The notes under the pieces: model-generated | Seen by the model: only the letters and a program-made list of their open reading frames with translations | Told to the model about the DNA's origin: nothing | Databases searched by the model: none | Shown here: positions 44,816 to 53,635 of the stretch, in pieces | Numbering within the stretch: position 1 is the stretch's first letter | Layout of the letters: each line of letters opens with the position of its first letter | Made by a program: the position numbers and the translations under genes | From: Candidatus Rokuibacteriota bacterium | Lineage (GTDB): Bacteria; Methylomirabilota; Methylomirabilia; Rokubacteriales; CSP1-6 | Direction: 5' to 3' | Length of the DNA: 64,000 nt | Assembly (NCBI GenBank): GCA_003220685.1 | Contig: QHTE01000052.1 | Location: forward strand, 150,397-214,396

Positions 44816-45556
44816 CTACAGCCGCTTGAGGAGCCAGTCCGGGGTGAGCGAGACCGCCCAGGAGTTCAGCACGACGTAGTAGTTCGTGAAGACGAGGACC
44901 CCGACGACGACGAGGACAACGCCGGCCGCGCGCTCGACCACCGGGATGAAGCGGCGGTAGCGCTTGAAGAACGCGAGGAACGACCCGAGCGCGGCCGCGG
45001 AGATCAGGAACGGCAGCCCGAGCCCTGCCGAGTAGGCGACCAGGAGGCCGATGCCGCGCTGGACCGTCTCGGCCGTTCCGGCGAGCGAGAGAATGGCGCC
45101 CAGGATCGGCCCCACGCACGGCGTCCAGCCGATGGCGAACGTGATGCCCACCGCGAGAGAGCCGAGATAGCCCGCCGGCTTCTCGCGAAGCTGCCATTGC
45201 TGCGAGCGTCCGAAGAATCCGATTTTCAAGACTCCCACGATGTAGAGCCCGAAGACCACGATCAGCACGCCGCCGATGCGGCGGATCCAGTCGCGGTAGT
45301 CGAGCAGGAACTGCCCGGCGGCGCTGAACGACGCCCCGAGGGCGACGAAGACGAGCGAGAAGCCGAGCACGAAGGCGAGGGCGTGGATCAGCACGCGGCG
45401 CCGGGCCGCGGGTGAGAGATCGGCGGTGAGGTCGGCGACGGACATGCCCGTGATGAATGAGACGTACGAGGGAAACAGGGGGAGCACGCACGGCGACAGG
45501 AAGGAGAACAGCCCGGCCGTGAACGCGACCGCGACGCCCAGCGACTCTCCCGTCAT
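44816..45556 (-). CDS. ccdA: Cytochrome c biogenesis/thiol-disulfide membrane protein CcdA
   Basis: Six-helix membrane protein of 246 residues that carries reducing power to periplasmic thioredoxin-like proteins. The redox cysteines are in SPCVLPLFPS (Cys23) and GWTPCVGPI (near 145). The ATG at 45556 overlaps the stop of the TlpA gene upstream as ATGA, so the two are coupled partners. Confidence 0.92.
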   Translation of the reverse strand: MTGESLGVAVAFTAGLFSFLSPCVLPLFPSYVSFITGMSVADLTADLSPAARRRVLIHALAFVLGFSLVFVALGASFSAAGQFLLDYRDWIRRIGGVLIVVFGLYIVGVLKIGFFGRSQQWQLREKPAGYLGSLAVGITFAIGWTPCVGPILGAILSLAGTAETVQRGIGLLVAYSAGLGLPFLISAAALGSFLAFFKRYRRFIPVVERAAGVVLVVVGVLVFTNYYVVLNSWAVSLTPDWLLKRL

Positions 45557-46185
45557 TGCGCCAGCATCCCCTCGACCAGCGCGTGGGCGGCGCGATGGTC
45601 CCAGGCGCGCGGACCGAGCGCCAGCGCCGTCAGGTAGCCGTTGCGATCGATGAGGAAGCTCGCCGGCAACGCGCGCACGCCGTAGGCGTTGGCCAGATCC
45701 ATCTTGGCGTCGAGCGCGACGGGGAACGTGAGCTTGAGCCGCTCGAGGAACGGCTTGACGAGCGAGGCGTCCGTGTCGACCGAGACGGCCAGCAGCACGA
45801 AGCCGCGCTCCCGGTGCTTGAGGTAGAGCCGCTCCATCGCCGGCATCTCCTCGCGGCACGGCGCACACCAGGTGGCCCAGAAGTTCACCAGCACCGGCTT
45901 CCCGCGCTGGCCCCTGAGCTTGAGCGTTTCTCCCCCGAGGAGCGACACGGTGAAGTCGGAGGCCTGCTTGGGCCTGGGAGGCCGGATCAGATCGAGCTCC
46001 CGCACCGCGTCGTCGACCCCGCTGGCGTGCGCCACGCTGGCGGTCAGCACGGCGGTATCGCCCGGCCCGTCCGTCGACGCCGAAGCCGGATCACGGGGGC
46101 CATCGGTCAGCACGGTGAGCAGCGCGACGGCGACGAGCGCGGCGCCGGCCACCGCCATCCCCGTCAGCATCAGCGTCGCGCGCAT
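45553..46185 (-). CDS. TlpA/ResA-type thioredoxin-fold protein, CcdA partner
   Basis: A 210-residue protein with an N-terminal membrane anchor (MLTGMAVAGAALVAVALLTV) and a thioredoxin-like domain with WCAPC near residue 108 and LPASFLIDRNG. It would receive electrons from CcdA and reduce substrates such as apocytochrome c. It overlaps ccdA by 4 bases. The other TlpA-like protein, at 37508, has WCEPC. Confidence 0.9.
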   Translation of the reverse strand: MRATLMLTGMAVAGAALVAVALLTVLTDGPRDPASASTDGPGDTAVLTASVAHASGVDDAVRELDLIRPPRPKQASDFTVSLLGGETLKLRGQRGKPVLVNFWATWCAPCREEMPAMERLYLKHRERGFVLLAVSVDTDASLVKPFLERLKLTFPVALDAKMDLANAYGVRALPASFLIDRNGYLTALALGPRAWDHRAAHALVEGMLAQ

Positions 46186-46256
46186 GCCGTCACTCGAACT
46201 CCCCCGGCTGTCATGGAGAAGACCGGAAAAGTATACCTCGACGGGTCGAGCCCGAT

Positions 46257-46285
46257 TTGCTCGGACTGGGTCACTTGCTTATAGT
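46257..46285 (+). promoter_or_regulatory. Sigma-70 promoter of the peptide-transport cluster
   Basis: TTGCTC (46257-46262) and TATAGT (46280-46285) with 17 bases between. It lies in the 207-base divergent gap before the first binding-protein gene. Confidence 0.6.
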
Positions 46286-46392
46286 AGGCGGACCTGGCTG
46301 GCCCGCGCGAGTCCTCACCGACGAGCAGACCGGCTGCGGAGACGCGCACCGCTGACGGGCCGCCCGACGGCCACCGGCTGGAGGACGACCTC

Positions 46393-48189
46393 ATGGACGA
46401 ACGAGATATCCACGGTCTCATCGCGGACGTTCGGGCCTCTCGCCTGTCGCGCCGCAATTTCACCCGGATCATGGTCGGGCTCGGCCTCACCGCGCCGCTT
46501 GCCGCCCAGATGCTGGGCGCCGCCGCGGTTGCGGCACAGCCGAGGGCGGACGGGTTCACCCCGACGCGTCGCGGCGGCGGCGGGCAGCTCAAGGTACTCT
46601 GGTGGCAGGCCCCGACGCTCCTGAACCCGCACTTCGCCGTCGGCACCAAGGACCAGGACGGCTCGCGGGTGTTCTACGAGCCGCTCGCCGCGTTCGACCC
46701 GGAGGCCAATCTCTTTCCGATCCTCGCCCAGGAGATTCCGACGCTCGAGAACGGCGGCGTGGCGCGGGACGGGAAATCGGTCACCTGGAAGCTCAAGCGC
46801 GGTGTCAGCTGGCACGACGGAAAGCCGTTCACGGCCGACGATCTCGTCTTCAACTGGGAGTATGCAGCCGACCCGGCGACCGCGGCGGTGACGATCACCA
46901 CCTACCGTGACATCGAGCGGGTCGAGAAGCTCGACAATTACACGGTCAAGCTCGCGTTCAAGAACCCGACCCCATTCTGGTTCGACGCCTTCTGCGGGGC
47001 GCGCGGCATGATCATTCCTAAGCATCTGTTCCAGGCCTTCAAGGGCGACCGGTCGCGGGAGGCGCCGACCAACCTGAAGCCGGTCGGGACGGGACCCTAC
47101 CGCTTCGTGGATTTCAGGCCCGGCGACCTCGTTCGGGGCGAGATTAATCCCGCCTATCACGTCTCGAATCGTCCCTTCTTCGACCAGTTCGAGATGAAGG
47201 GCGGCGGCGATGCCGCGTCGGCGGCGCGCGCGGTGCTCCAGACGGGGGAGTACGACTTCGCCTGGAACCTCCAGGTCGCGGATGAGGTCCTCAAGCGATC
47301 CGAGCAGGGCGGCAAGGGCCACGTCGACATCGCAACCGGCGGTGGCATCGAGCACATCCAGCTCAACAACACCGATCCGTGGAAGGAGGTCGACGGGGAG
47401 CGGTCGTCGATCAAGACCACTCACCCGTTCTTGACCGACCCGGCAGTCCGCAGCGCCCTGAACGTTCTGGTCGACCGCGGCGCCATCCACGAGGAGCTCT
47501 ACGGCCGCCTGGGCCAGGCGACGCCGAACTTCCTCAACGGCCCCACGCGGTTTCGCTCGCCGAACATGCGCTGGGAGTTCAGCATCGACAAGGCCAACCA
47601 GATTCTCGAAGCTGCAGGCTGGAAGCGCGGTGCCGACGGCGTGCGCGCCAAGGACGGCAAGCGGCTCAAGGTCGTCTTCCAGACGTCCATCAACCCGGAG
47701 CGCCAGAAGACCCAGGCGATCGTCAAGCAGGCCTGCGCGAAGGCCGGCATCGACGTCGAGCTGAAGTCCGTCGTGGCGTCCGTGTTCTTCTCGTCCGACG
47801 TCGCCAATCCCGACACCTACACCAAGTTCTATACGGACCTGCAGATGTACAACGTCGGTCCGGGGGCCCCCGACCCGCAGACGTTCATGTCGAACTTCAC
47901 TTCGATGGAGATCTGCTCGAAGGAGAACAAGTGGGCCCGGCGCAACACCACGCGCTGGCGCAGCGAGGAGTACGATCGTTTGTGGAAGGCCGCCGAGAGC
48001 GAGATGGATCCGGCGAAGCGCGCCGCCCTATTCATCCGGATGAACGACATGGTCACCCAGAACGTCGTGGTGATCCCGATCGTGTGGCGCAACTCCGTCT
48101 CGGGAGTCTCGAACCGCCTCAAGGGCACCGACCTCTCCGGCTGGGACTCGTATCTGTGGCGCCTCGCGTACTGGTACCGGCAGTCTTGA
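46393..48189 (+). CDS. Peptide/nickel-type ABC solute-binding protein A
   Basis: SBP_bac_5 protein of 598 residues. The N-terminus has a twin-arginine-like signal SRRNFTRIMVGLGLTAPLAAQ (split here near residues 19-39). The family motif WKLKRGVSWHDGKPFTADDLVF is near 134-156, and VGTGPYRFVDF near 240. It would bind peptides or similar substrates in the periplasm. It is closely similar over its full length to the next gene, a tandem duplicate. Confidence 0.92.
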   Translation: MDERDIHGLIADVRASRLSRRNFTRIMVGLGLTAPLAAQMLGAAAVAAQPRADGFTPTRRGGGGQLKVLWWQAPTLLNPHFAVGTKDQDGSRVFYEPLAAFDPEANLFPILAQEIPTLENGGVARDGKSVTWKLKRGVSWHDGKPFTADDLVFNWEYAADPATAAVTITTYRDIERVEKLDNYTVKLAFKNPTPFWFDAFCGARGMIIPKHLFQAFKGDRSREAPTNLKPVGTGPYRFVDFRPGDLVRGEINPAYHVSNRPFFDQFEMKGGGDAASAARAVLQTGEYDFAWNLQVADEVLKRSEQGGKGHVDIATGGGIEHIQLNNTDPWKEVDGERSSIKTTHPFLTDPAVRSALNVLVDRGAIHEELYGRLGQATPNFLNGPTRFRSPNMRWEFSIDKANQILEAAGWKRGADGVRAKDGKRLKVVFQTSINPERQKTQAIVKQACAKAGIDVELKSVVASVFFSSDVANPDTYTKFYTDLQMYNVGPGAPDPQTFMSNFTSMEICSKENKWARRNTTRWRSEEYDRLWKAAESEMDPAKRAALFIRMNDMVTQNVVVIPIVWRNSVSGVSNRLKGTDLSGWDSYLWRLAYWYRQS

Positions 48190-48215
48190 CACTCCGCCGC
48201 GCGAAACGGTAAGAA
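48186..48215 (+). promoter_or_regulatory. Promoter-like pair before binding protein B
   Basis: TTGACA (48186-48191), overlapping the stop codon of the first copy, and TAAGAA (48210-48215) 18 bases later. The core TTGACACTCCGC recurs before the binding-protein gene at 61845. Confidence 0.4.
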
Positions 48216-48258
48216 AGCCAACCACCCGGCCGGTGGGTCCGGGCGAGAGGGAGATTCG

Positions 48259-50055
48259 ATGGAAGAGCGTGAATTGCGGGCACTGGTCGATCGGGTGAAG
48301 GCGGGAACCTTGAGCCGCCGTCGCTTCGTTCGCATGATGGTCGGGCTCGGCCTGACGGCCCCGATGGCGGCCCAGATGCTGGCGTCGGCCGGCGTCGTAG
48401 AGGCCCAGGCCAAGTGGACGTTCAACCCGACCAAGCGCGGCGGTGGCGGTCTGGTCAAGACGCTCTGGTGGCAGGCGCCCACCTTGCTGAACCCCCACTT
48501 CGCCAACGGCACCAAGGACCAGGACGCCTGCCGCATCTTCTACGAGCCCCTCGCCTCCTACGATCCCGACGGCAACGTCATTCCGGTCCTAGCCGCCGAG
48601 ACGCCGAGCCTCCAGAACGGCGGCGTCGCGAAGGACGGGATGTCCGTGACCTGGAAGCTGAAGAAGAACGTCGTCTGGCACGACGGCAAACCGTTCACCG
48701 CTGACGACGTGGTTTTCAACTGGGAATACGTCATGGATCCGGCGACCGCCGCCGTCACCATCGGGCCGTACCGGGACGTCGTCAGGATCGACAAGCTCGA
48801 CAGCCACACCGTGAAGATCGTCTTCAAGTCGCCGGCGCCCTTCTGGGCGGCGCCCTTCTGCGGCGCCGCGACTGGCGTGATCATCCCCAAGCACCTGTTC
48901 CAGGCTTACAAAGGCGACAAATCGCGCGAGGCGCCGAACAACCTGAAGCCCGTCGGCACCGGCCCCTACAAATTCGTCGATTTCAAGCCGGGCGACATCG
49001 TTCGCGGCGAGATCAACCCGAACTATCACGTGCCCAACCGGCCGTTCTTCGATCAGGTCGAGATGAAGGGCGGCGGCGACGCGGTGGGCGCCGCGCGCGC
49101 CGTCATTCAGACCGGCGAGTACGACTTCGCCTGGAACCTGCAGGTCGAGGACGAGATCTTGAAGCGCCTCGAGCAGGGCGGCAAGGGCCACGCCGACATC
49201 GTTCCGGGCGGCAACATCGAGCATATCCAGGTCAACACGACCGATCCGTGGACCGAGGTCGACGGCGAGCGCGCCTCGGCCAAGACCAAGCATCCGATCC
49301 TGAGCGACCCGGCTGTCCGCCAGGCGCTGAACCTCCTGGTCGACCGCGGCTCGATTCAGGAAGAGATCTACGGGCGCACAGGCATCGCGACCGCCAACTT
49401 CCTCAACGCGCCGTCGCGCTTCGTGTCGAAGAACACGAAGTGGGAGTTCAACGTCGAGAAGGCCAATCAGATCCTCGAGGCGGCCGGCTGCAAGCGCGGC
49501 AGCGACGGCGTGCGCGCGAAGGATGGCAAGAAGCTGAAGTTTCTCTACCAGACCTCCATCAACCCTTTGCGGCAGAAAACCCAGCAGATCGTGAAGCAAG
49601 CGTGTGCCAAGGCGGGCATCGAGCTCGAGCTGAAATCCGTCACGGCAAACGTCTTCTTCGCGTCGGATCCGGCCAACCCGGACACGTACTCGCACTTCTA
49701 CGCCGACCTGCAGATGTACACGACGACCATGACGCAGCCCGATCCGCAGCGCTTCATGGATCAGTTCACTTCCTGGGAGGTCTCGGGCAAGGACAACAAG
49801 TTCGCGCTGACGAACAAGACGCGCTGGCGCAACGAGGAATACGACCGGTTGTGGAAAGCCGCCGAGAGCGAGATGGACCCGGTCAAGCGTGCGGCGCTCT
49901 TCGTCAAGATGAACGATCTGGTGATCCAGAATGTCGTGGTGATCCCCGTCGTGTTGCGCCCCGGGGTGTCCGGCGTGTCCAACCGGATGCGCGACGTGGT
50001 CCAGAGCGGGTGGGACAGCAACTTCTGGGCGCTCGCCTACTGGTCGAAGACATAG
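48259..50055 (+). CDS. Peptide/nickel-type ABC solute-binding protein B
   Basis: Same length (598 residues) and domain layout as the preceding gene, starting with SRRRFVRMMVGLGL as a Tat-like signal. It keeps WKLKKNVVWHDGKPFTADD and PVGTGPYKFVDFKPGD. The middle and C-terminal parts differ enough (for example RFVSKNTKWEF versus RFRSPNMRWEF) to suggest different ligands. A dppB-dppC pair follows. Confidence 0.92.
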   Translation: MEERELRALVDRVKAGTLSRRRFVRMMVGLGLTAPMAAQMLASAGVVEAQAKWTFNPTKRGGGGLVKTLWWQAPTLLNPHFANGTKDQDACRIFYEPLASYDPDGNVIPVLAAETPSLQNGGVAKDGMSVTWKLKKNVVWHDGKPFTADDVVFNWEYVMDPATAAVTIGPYRDVVRIDKLDSHTVKIVFKSPAPFWAAPFCGAATGVIIPKHLFQAYKGDKSREAPNNLKPVGTGPYKFVDFKPGDIVRGEINPNYHVPNRPFFDQVEMKGGGDAVGAARAVIQTGEYDFAWNLQVEDEILKRLEQGGKGHADIVPGGNIEHIQVNTTDPWTEVDGERASAKTKHPILSDPAVRQALNLLVDRGSIQEEIYGRTGIATANFLNAPSRFVSKNTKWEFNVEKANQILEAAGCKRGSDGVRAKDGKKLKFLYQTSINPLRQKTQQIVKQACAKAGIELELKSVTANVFFASDPANPDTYSHFYADLQMYTTTMTQPDPQRFMDQFTSWEVSGKDNKFALTNKTRWRNEEYDRLWKAAESEMDPVKRAALFVKMNDLVIQNVVVIPVVLRPGVSGVSNRMRDVVQSGWDSNFWALAYWSKT

Positions 50056-50110
50056 CCGCGCCGGGCGGGGCCGGGCGGGTCGCCCGGCCCCGCCCGACGG
50101 CCTGGACCGC

Positions 50111-51070
50111 ATGTCCAAGTATTTTTTGCGGCGCACGCTGATCCTGATCCCGGTGCTCTTCGGGATCAGCGCCATCCTGTTCACGATCCTCGTGATGGCG
50201 CCGGGCGATCCCTTCGAGGAGCTGGCCACCAACCCCAACGTGCCGCCCGAGGTGCGCATGAACCTCCGGGCGAAGTTCGGCCTCGACGATCCCCTGCCCG
50301 TCCGCTACGCCCGCTGGGTGGCGTCGATGGTCCGCGGCGACTGGGGATTCTCGTTCGTGAGCCGCGTCAACGTCGACACCTTGATCCTGCAACGCTTGCC
50401 CACGACGCTCATCGTCCTCGGCTCGGCCCAGCTCCTGGCGATCCTCGTCGCGGTCCCGATCGGCACGTACTCCGCCTTGCGCCCCTACTCGATCTTCGAT
50501 CAGATCGCGACCACCCTGGCGTTCATCGGCTTCTCCCTGCCCACGTTCTTCACCGGCCTCCTGTTCATCCTGCTGCTGAGCATCCATCTGGACTGGCTGC
50601 CGTTCATCTACCGCTCCGACATCAGCGCGACCGGCTGGCGCTGGTACTGGGAGCACGTCCGGCAGGCGATCATGCCGGTGGCGGTGCTGGGGCTCGCCCA
50701 GGCGGCTTCGATGACACGCTTCATGCGCGCGGCCGTGCTCGACGTCATTCGACTGGATTACGTCAACACCGCGCGCGCCAAGGGCCTCTCGGAGGGCGTC
50801 ACGCTCGTCAAGCACGTCGTCCGGAACGCGCTGATCCCCGTCGTCACGCTCGTGGCGATCCAGATCCCGACCATCTTCGGGGGCGCGATCGTCACCGAAC
50901 AGATCTTCCGCGTTCCCGGGATCGGCTCGCTGCTGATCACGTCGATCCTCGCCAACGACACACCGGTCGTGATGGCGGTGACCTTCATCTTCTCGGTCCT
51001 GGTGCTGCTCTCGAGCCTGGCCGCGGACATGCTCTACGCGTGGCTCGACCCGCGGATCTCGTACCGCTGA
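50111..51070 (+). CDS. Peptide-type ABC transporter permease DppB
   Basis: A 319-residue integral membrane protein. The start KYFLRRTLILIPVLFGISAILF and the APGDPFEEL loop are typical of DppB/OppB, as is the EAA loop RAKGLSEGVTLVKHVVRNALIP near 215-236. About six helices. It overlaps dppC by one base (TGATG). Confidence 0.93.
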   Translation: MSKYFLRRTLILIPVLFGISAILFTILVMAPGDPFEELATNPNVPPEVRMNLRAKFGLDDPLPVRYARWVASMVRGDWGFSFVSRVNVDTLILQRLPTTLIVLGSAQLLAILVAVPIGTYSALRPYSIFDQIATTLAFIGFSLPTFFTGLLFILLLSIHLDWLPFIYRSDISATGWRWYWEHVRQAIMPVAVLGLAQAASMTRFMRAAVLDVIRLDYVNTARAKGLSEGVTLVKHVVRNALIPVVTLVAIQIPTIFGGAIVTEQIFRVPGIGSLLITSILANDTPVVMAVTFIFSVLVLLSSLAADMLYAWLDPRISYR

Positions 51071-52011
51071 TGGCCCGGGTGGTCTCGGGGAGCGTCGCCG
51101 GGAAGCTCGCGGTCGCCGCGGGGCCGCCGCGCACCTCGTTGTGGCAGGAGACCGGCCGGCGCTTCCGCCGCCATCGTCTCGCGATGGTCGGTGCCGTGAT
51201 CCTCCTGGCCCTCGTGCTGTCGGTGCTCCTGGGGCCGCTCCTGTGGCGCGTGCCGATCAACGACATCGACTTCAAGGCCAAGCTCAAGGGGCCCTCGTGG
51301 AGCCATCCCCTCGGCACCGACGATCTGGGCCAGGATCTCCTGGCGCGCATGCTCTACGGAGGCCGCATCTCGCTCGCGGTGGGCGTGGCCGCCATGCTGA
51401 TCGCGATCTCCATCGGCACTGCGATCGGCGCGATCTCCGGATTCGCCGGTGGCGTGGTCGATCACACGTTGATGCGGATCACCGACATGTTTCTGGCGCT
51501 GCCGGGCTTGCCGCTGCTCCTGCTGATCGTCTATCTCTTCCGCGACACGCTCCGGAAGGCGTTCGGGCCGGAGGTGGGGATCTTCATGCTGATCGTCGCG
51601 GTGATCGGAGGGTTGCGCTGGATGCAGGTCGCCCGGCTGGTGCGGGCGCAATTCCTGTCGCTGCGCGAGAAGGAGTTCGTCGAGTCGGCGCGGAGCCTCG
51701 GCGCCCGGCCGTTCCGTCAGGTCGTTCGCCACATCCTGCCCAACGCGATGGGGCCGGTCATCGTGGCGGGCACGATCGACGTGGCCGCGGCGATCATCGC
51801 CGAGTCGACCCTGTCCTTCCTCGGCCTCGGCTTTCCGCCGGACATCCCGACGTGGGGACGGATCCTCTTCGACGCCAAGGACAACCTGGACTTCGCCCCG
51901 CACTGGGCGATCTTCCCGGGAACCGCGATCTTCCTGACCGTGCTCTCGATCAACTACATCGGCGACGGTCTGCGCGACGCGTTCGATCCGCGCAAGGTCC
52001 TCGGGCAGTAG
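51070..52011 (+). CDS. Peptide-type ABC transporter permease DppC
   Basis: A 313-residue partner permease. The periplasmic/first-helix region has HPLGTDDLGQDLLARMLYGGR near 80-100 and the EAA loop SARSLGARPFRQVVRHILPN near 208-227. Start ATG 51070 overlaps the dppB stop. The expected ATPase genes (dppD, dppF) do not follow, so they must lie elsewhere. A response-regulator gene converges on it with no spacer. Confidence 0.92.
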   Translation: MARVVSGSVAGKLAVAAGPPRTSLWQETGRRFRRHRLAMVGAVILLALVLSVLLGPLLWRVPINDIDFKAKLKGPSWSHPLGTDDLGQDLLARMLYGGRISLAVGVAAMLIAISIGTAIGAISGFAGGVVDHTLMRITDMFLALPGLPLLLLIVYLFRDTLRKAFGPEVGIFMLIVAVIGGLRWMQVARLVRAQFLSLREKEFVESARSLGARPFRQVVRHILPNAMGPVIVAGTIDVAAAIIAESTLSFLGLGFPPDIPTWGRILFDAKDNLDFAPHWAIFPGTAIFLTVLSINYIGDGLRDAFDPRKVLGQ

Positions 52012-52437
52012 CTAGGTCTCGCTCTTCCGCTCGCTCAGCGCCTGCTTCACGGCCGCCTCGAGACGGTCGATCTGCAGGGGCTTGCGCAGCAGCTGGAATC
52101 CCAGCCGCCGGCCGTGACCGTCGAGGTCGGCGCCCGACGCGGTCAGCATGATCACGCCGACGTCCGCGTCGCTGTTCCGGACGTTCTCGACCAGCTCGAG
52201 CCCGGAGCCGCCGGGCATGACGTAGTCGGTCAGCACGAGGTCGTAGCTCTTCTGCTTGAAGAGCCTCAGGCCTTCGGTCCCGCTGGCCGCCACATCGGCG
52301 TGACATCCCCACACCGCGACGAGGTCGGAGAGGAAACCGCGGACGTAGCGCTCGTCGTCGACGATCAGGACGCGCGGCGAGTAGAGCACGGTGGAGTACG
52401 GTAGGGTGGCGAGCGCAGCGAGATCAACCCTGAACAT
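52012..52437 (-). CDS. Stand-alone response regulator receiver domain
   Basis: A single REC domain. VLIVDDERYVRGFL carries the acidic pair, the phosphorylated Asp is in LVLTDYVMPGG near residue 71, and Thr and Lys occur in MLTASG and LLRKPL. No output domain or cognate kinase is next to it. The N-terminal 20 residues are atypical; a GTG at 52389 is an alternative start. Its stop abuts that of dppC. Confidence 0.85.
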   Translation of the reverse strand: MFRVDLAALATLPYSTVLYSPRVLIVDDERYVRGFLSDLVAVWGCHADVAASGTEGLRLFKQKSYDLVLTDYVMPGGSGLELVENVRNSDADVGVIMLTASGADLDGHGRRLGFQLLRKPLQIDRLEAAVKQALSERKSET

Positions 52438-52538
52438 CGCCGCGAAAAATGCGGCGTTCCTTCGCGCGAGCGCGGGAGAGCCGCGTCAGCACACGGCATC
52501 GCGGAGTGCGCGCGTGGGCGAGCGCGACTTTCCTGTGT

Positions 52539-53594
52539 TCAGAAGCTTTCGCGTCTGTCGCGCCGCGTGGCGCCGTGCGATTTTCGTTTTGTGGATTGCT
52601 GGGGATAAGTGGATAAGCGCCGGACGAGCGGCGGAATCGCGACGGGTGAGAGCAACGGTGCGTCGTCGTCGCCACCAAAAAATGGCGCGACCTGGGCGTC
52701 GCGCCATTGTCGGGTTGAGGAAGCTCCGCCGCTTAATCGACTCCAGCCTCCGACCGGAGCCGCTCGGAGACGCCGCTCCGATTTCTGGAGCAACCGCAGG
52801 AAGAGTGCGAGGCACATCAGGGCGAGCGAGAAGAACACGATGCCGCTATGGTCGTGGAGATGGCCGTGGAGGAACCTCGGGTCGACGTAGATCGACAGCA
52901 GCGACAGACTCACGATCCGAATCCCGTTCTTGATGATGAGCAGCGGGAGCGTGGCCAGGACCAACGCACACTTCGCCCACGTCGACCGCAGCATGAGGTG
53001 CCCGATCAGGAGACTCGTGATCATCAGGGCCAAGCTCGAGCGGATTCCGCTGCATTCCTCGGCGATCTCGATGGTCACGCCGGGCAACGCGAAGATTGAC
53101 CCGGTCCGAAGCACGGGAACCCCGACGAGCGCGAACAGCACGTACGAGACCTCCGCCGAACCCAGCTGGAGCGCGGTGATCGCCCGATTCAGGAGGAAAT
53201 CGGGAATGGGCACCATCAGGACGAGAAACACGAGCGGAAACAGAGCCGACCGGCCCGCTCGACGACCGTAGCAGAGGACGAATCCACCGACGACGACGAG
53301 CACGACGCCGGACATCGTGATGGAGAGCTGATCATTCAGGCTGATCGCGCCGGTTGGCCGTTGCCCGAGTCGGAACACGACAAGGCCCGTGCCGGCGAGC
53401 CCGAATCCGGCCAGCCAGCCGGCCTGGAGGTGGGCGAAGATCCGTTTCTTCTCGACGAGGATGAGGGTGGCACTGATGAAGGGGATCAGGACGATGTGAG
53501 AATAGTGTGGCTGCTCGAACGAGAAGGCGAGCAGGGTTGCCAGCGGTGTCCAGAAGGCGGCGAGCGCACCGCTGACGAGCAGCGCAAAGCACAC
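52539..53594 (-). CDS. Exosortase, with an unusual C-terminal extension
   Basis: Membrane cysteine protease-transpeptidase that handles PEP-CTERM-type proteins. The catalytic triad is Cys181 (AEECSGIRSS), Arg226 (IKNGIRIVSL) and His249 (LHDHSG), in the usual transmembrane context, with about eight helices to residue 270. The last 80 residues are hydrophilic and repetitive, and run through an intrinsic terminator at 52677-52708. That suggests the original stop was lost by frameshift and the tail is read-through. No PEP-CTERM substrate is in the window. Confidence 0.85.
   Translation of the reverse strand: MCFALLVSGALAAFWTPLATLLAFSFEQPHYSHIVLIPFISATLILVEKKRIFAHLQAGWLAGFGLAGTGLVVFRLGQRPTGAISLNDQLSITMSGVVLVVVGGFVLCYGRRAGRSALFPLVFLVLMVPIPDFLLNRAITALQLGSAEVSYVLFALVGVPVLRTGSIFALPGVTIEIAEECSGIRSSLALMITSLLIGHLMLRSTWAKCALVLATLPLLIIKNGIRIVSLSLLSIYVDPRFLHGHLHDHSGIVFFSLALMCLALFLRLLQKSERRLRAAPVGGWSRLSGGASSTRQWRDAQVAPFFGGDDDAPLLSPVAIPPLVRRLSTYPQQSTKRKSHGATRRDRRESF
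52677..52708 (-). terminator. Intrinsic terminator inside the exosortase frame
   Basis: In minus-strand RNA an 11-bp perfect stem, 52708-52698 with 52691-52681, closes a 6-base loop and is followed by six U residues. It lies about 140 bases before the end of the exosortase reading frame. Confidence 0.75.
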
Positions 53595-53635
53595 GCTCCG
53601 CGCGGTGAGACCAAGGGAAGGCGCGCCCGTGAAAA

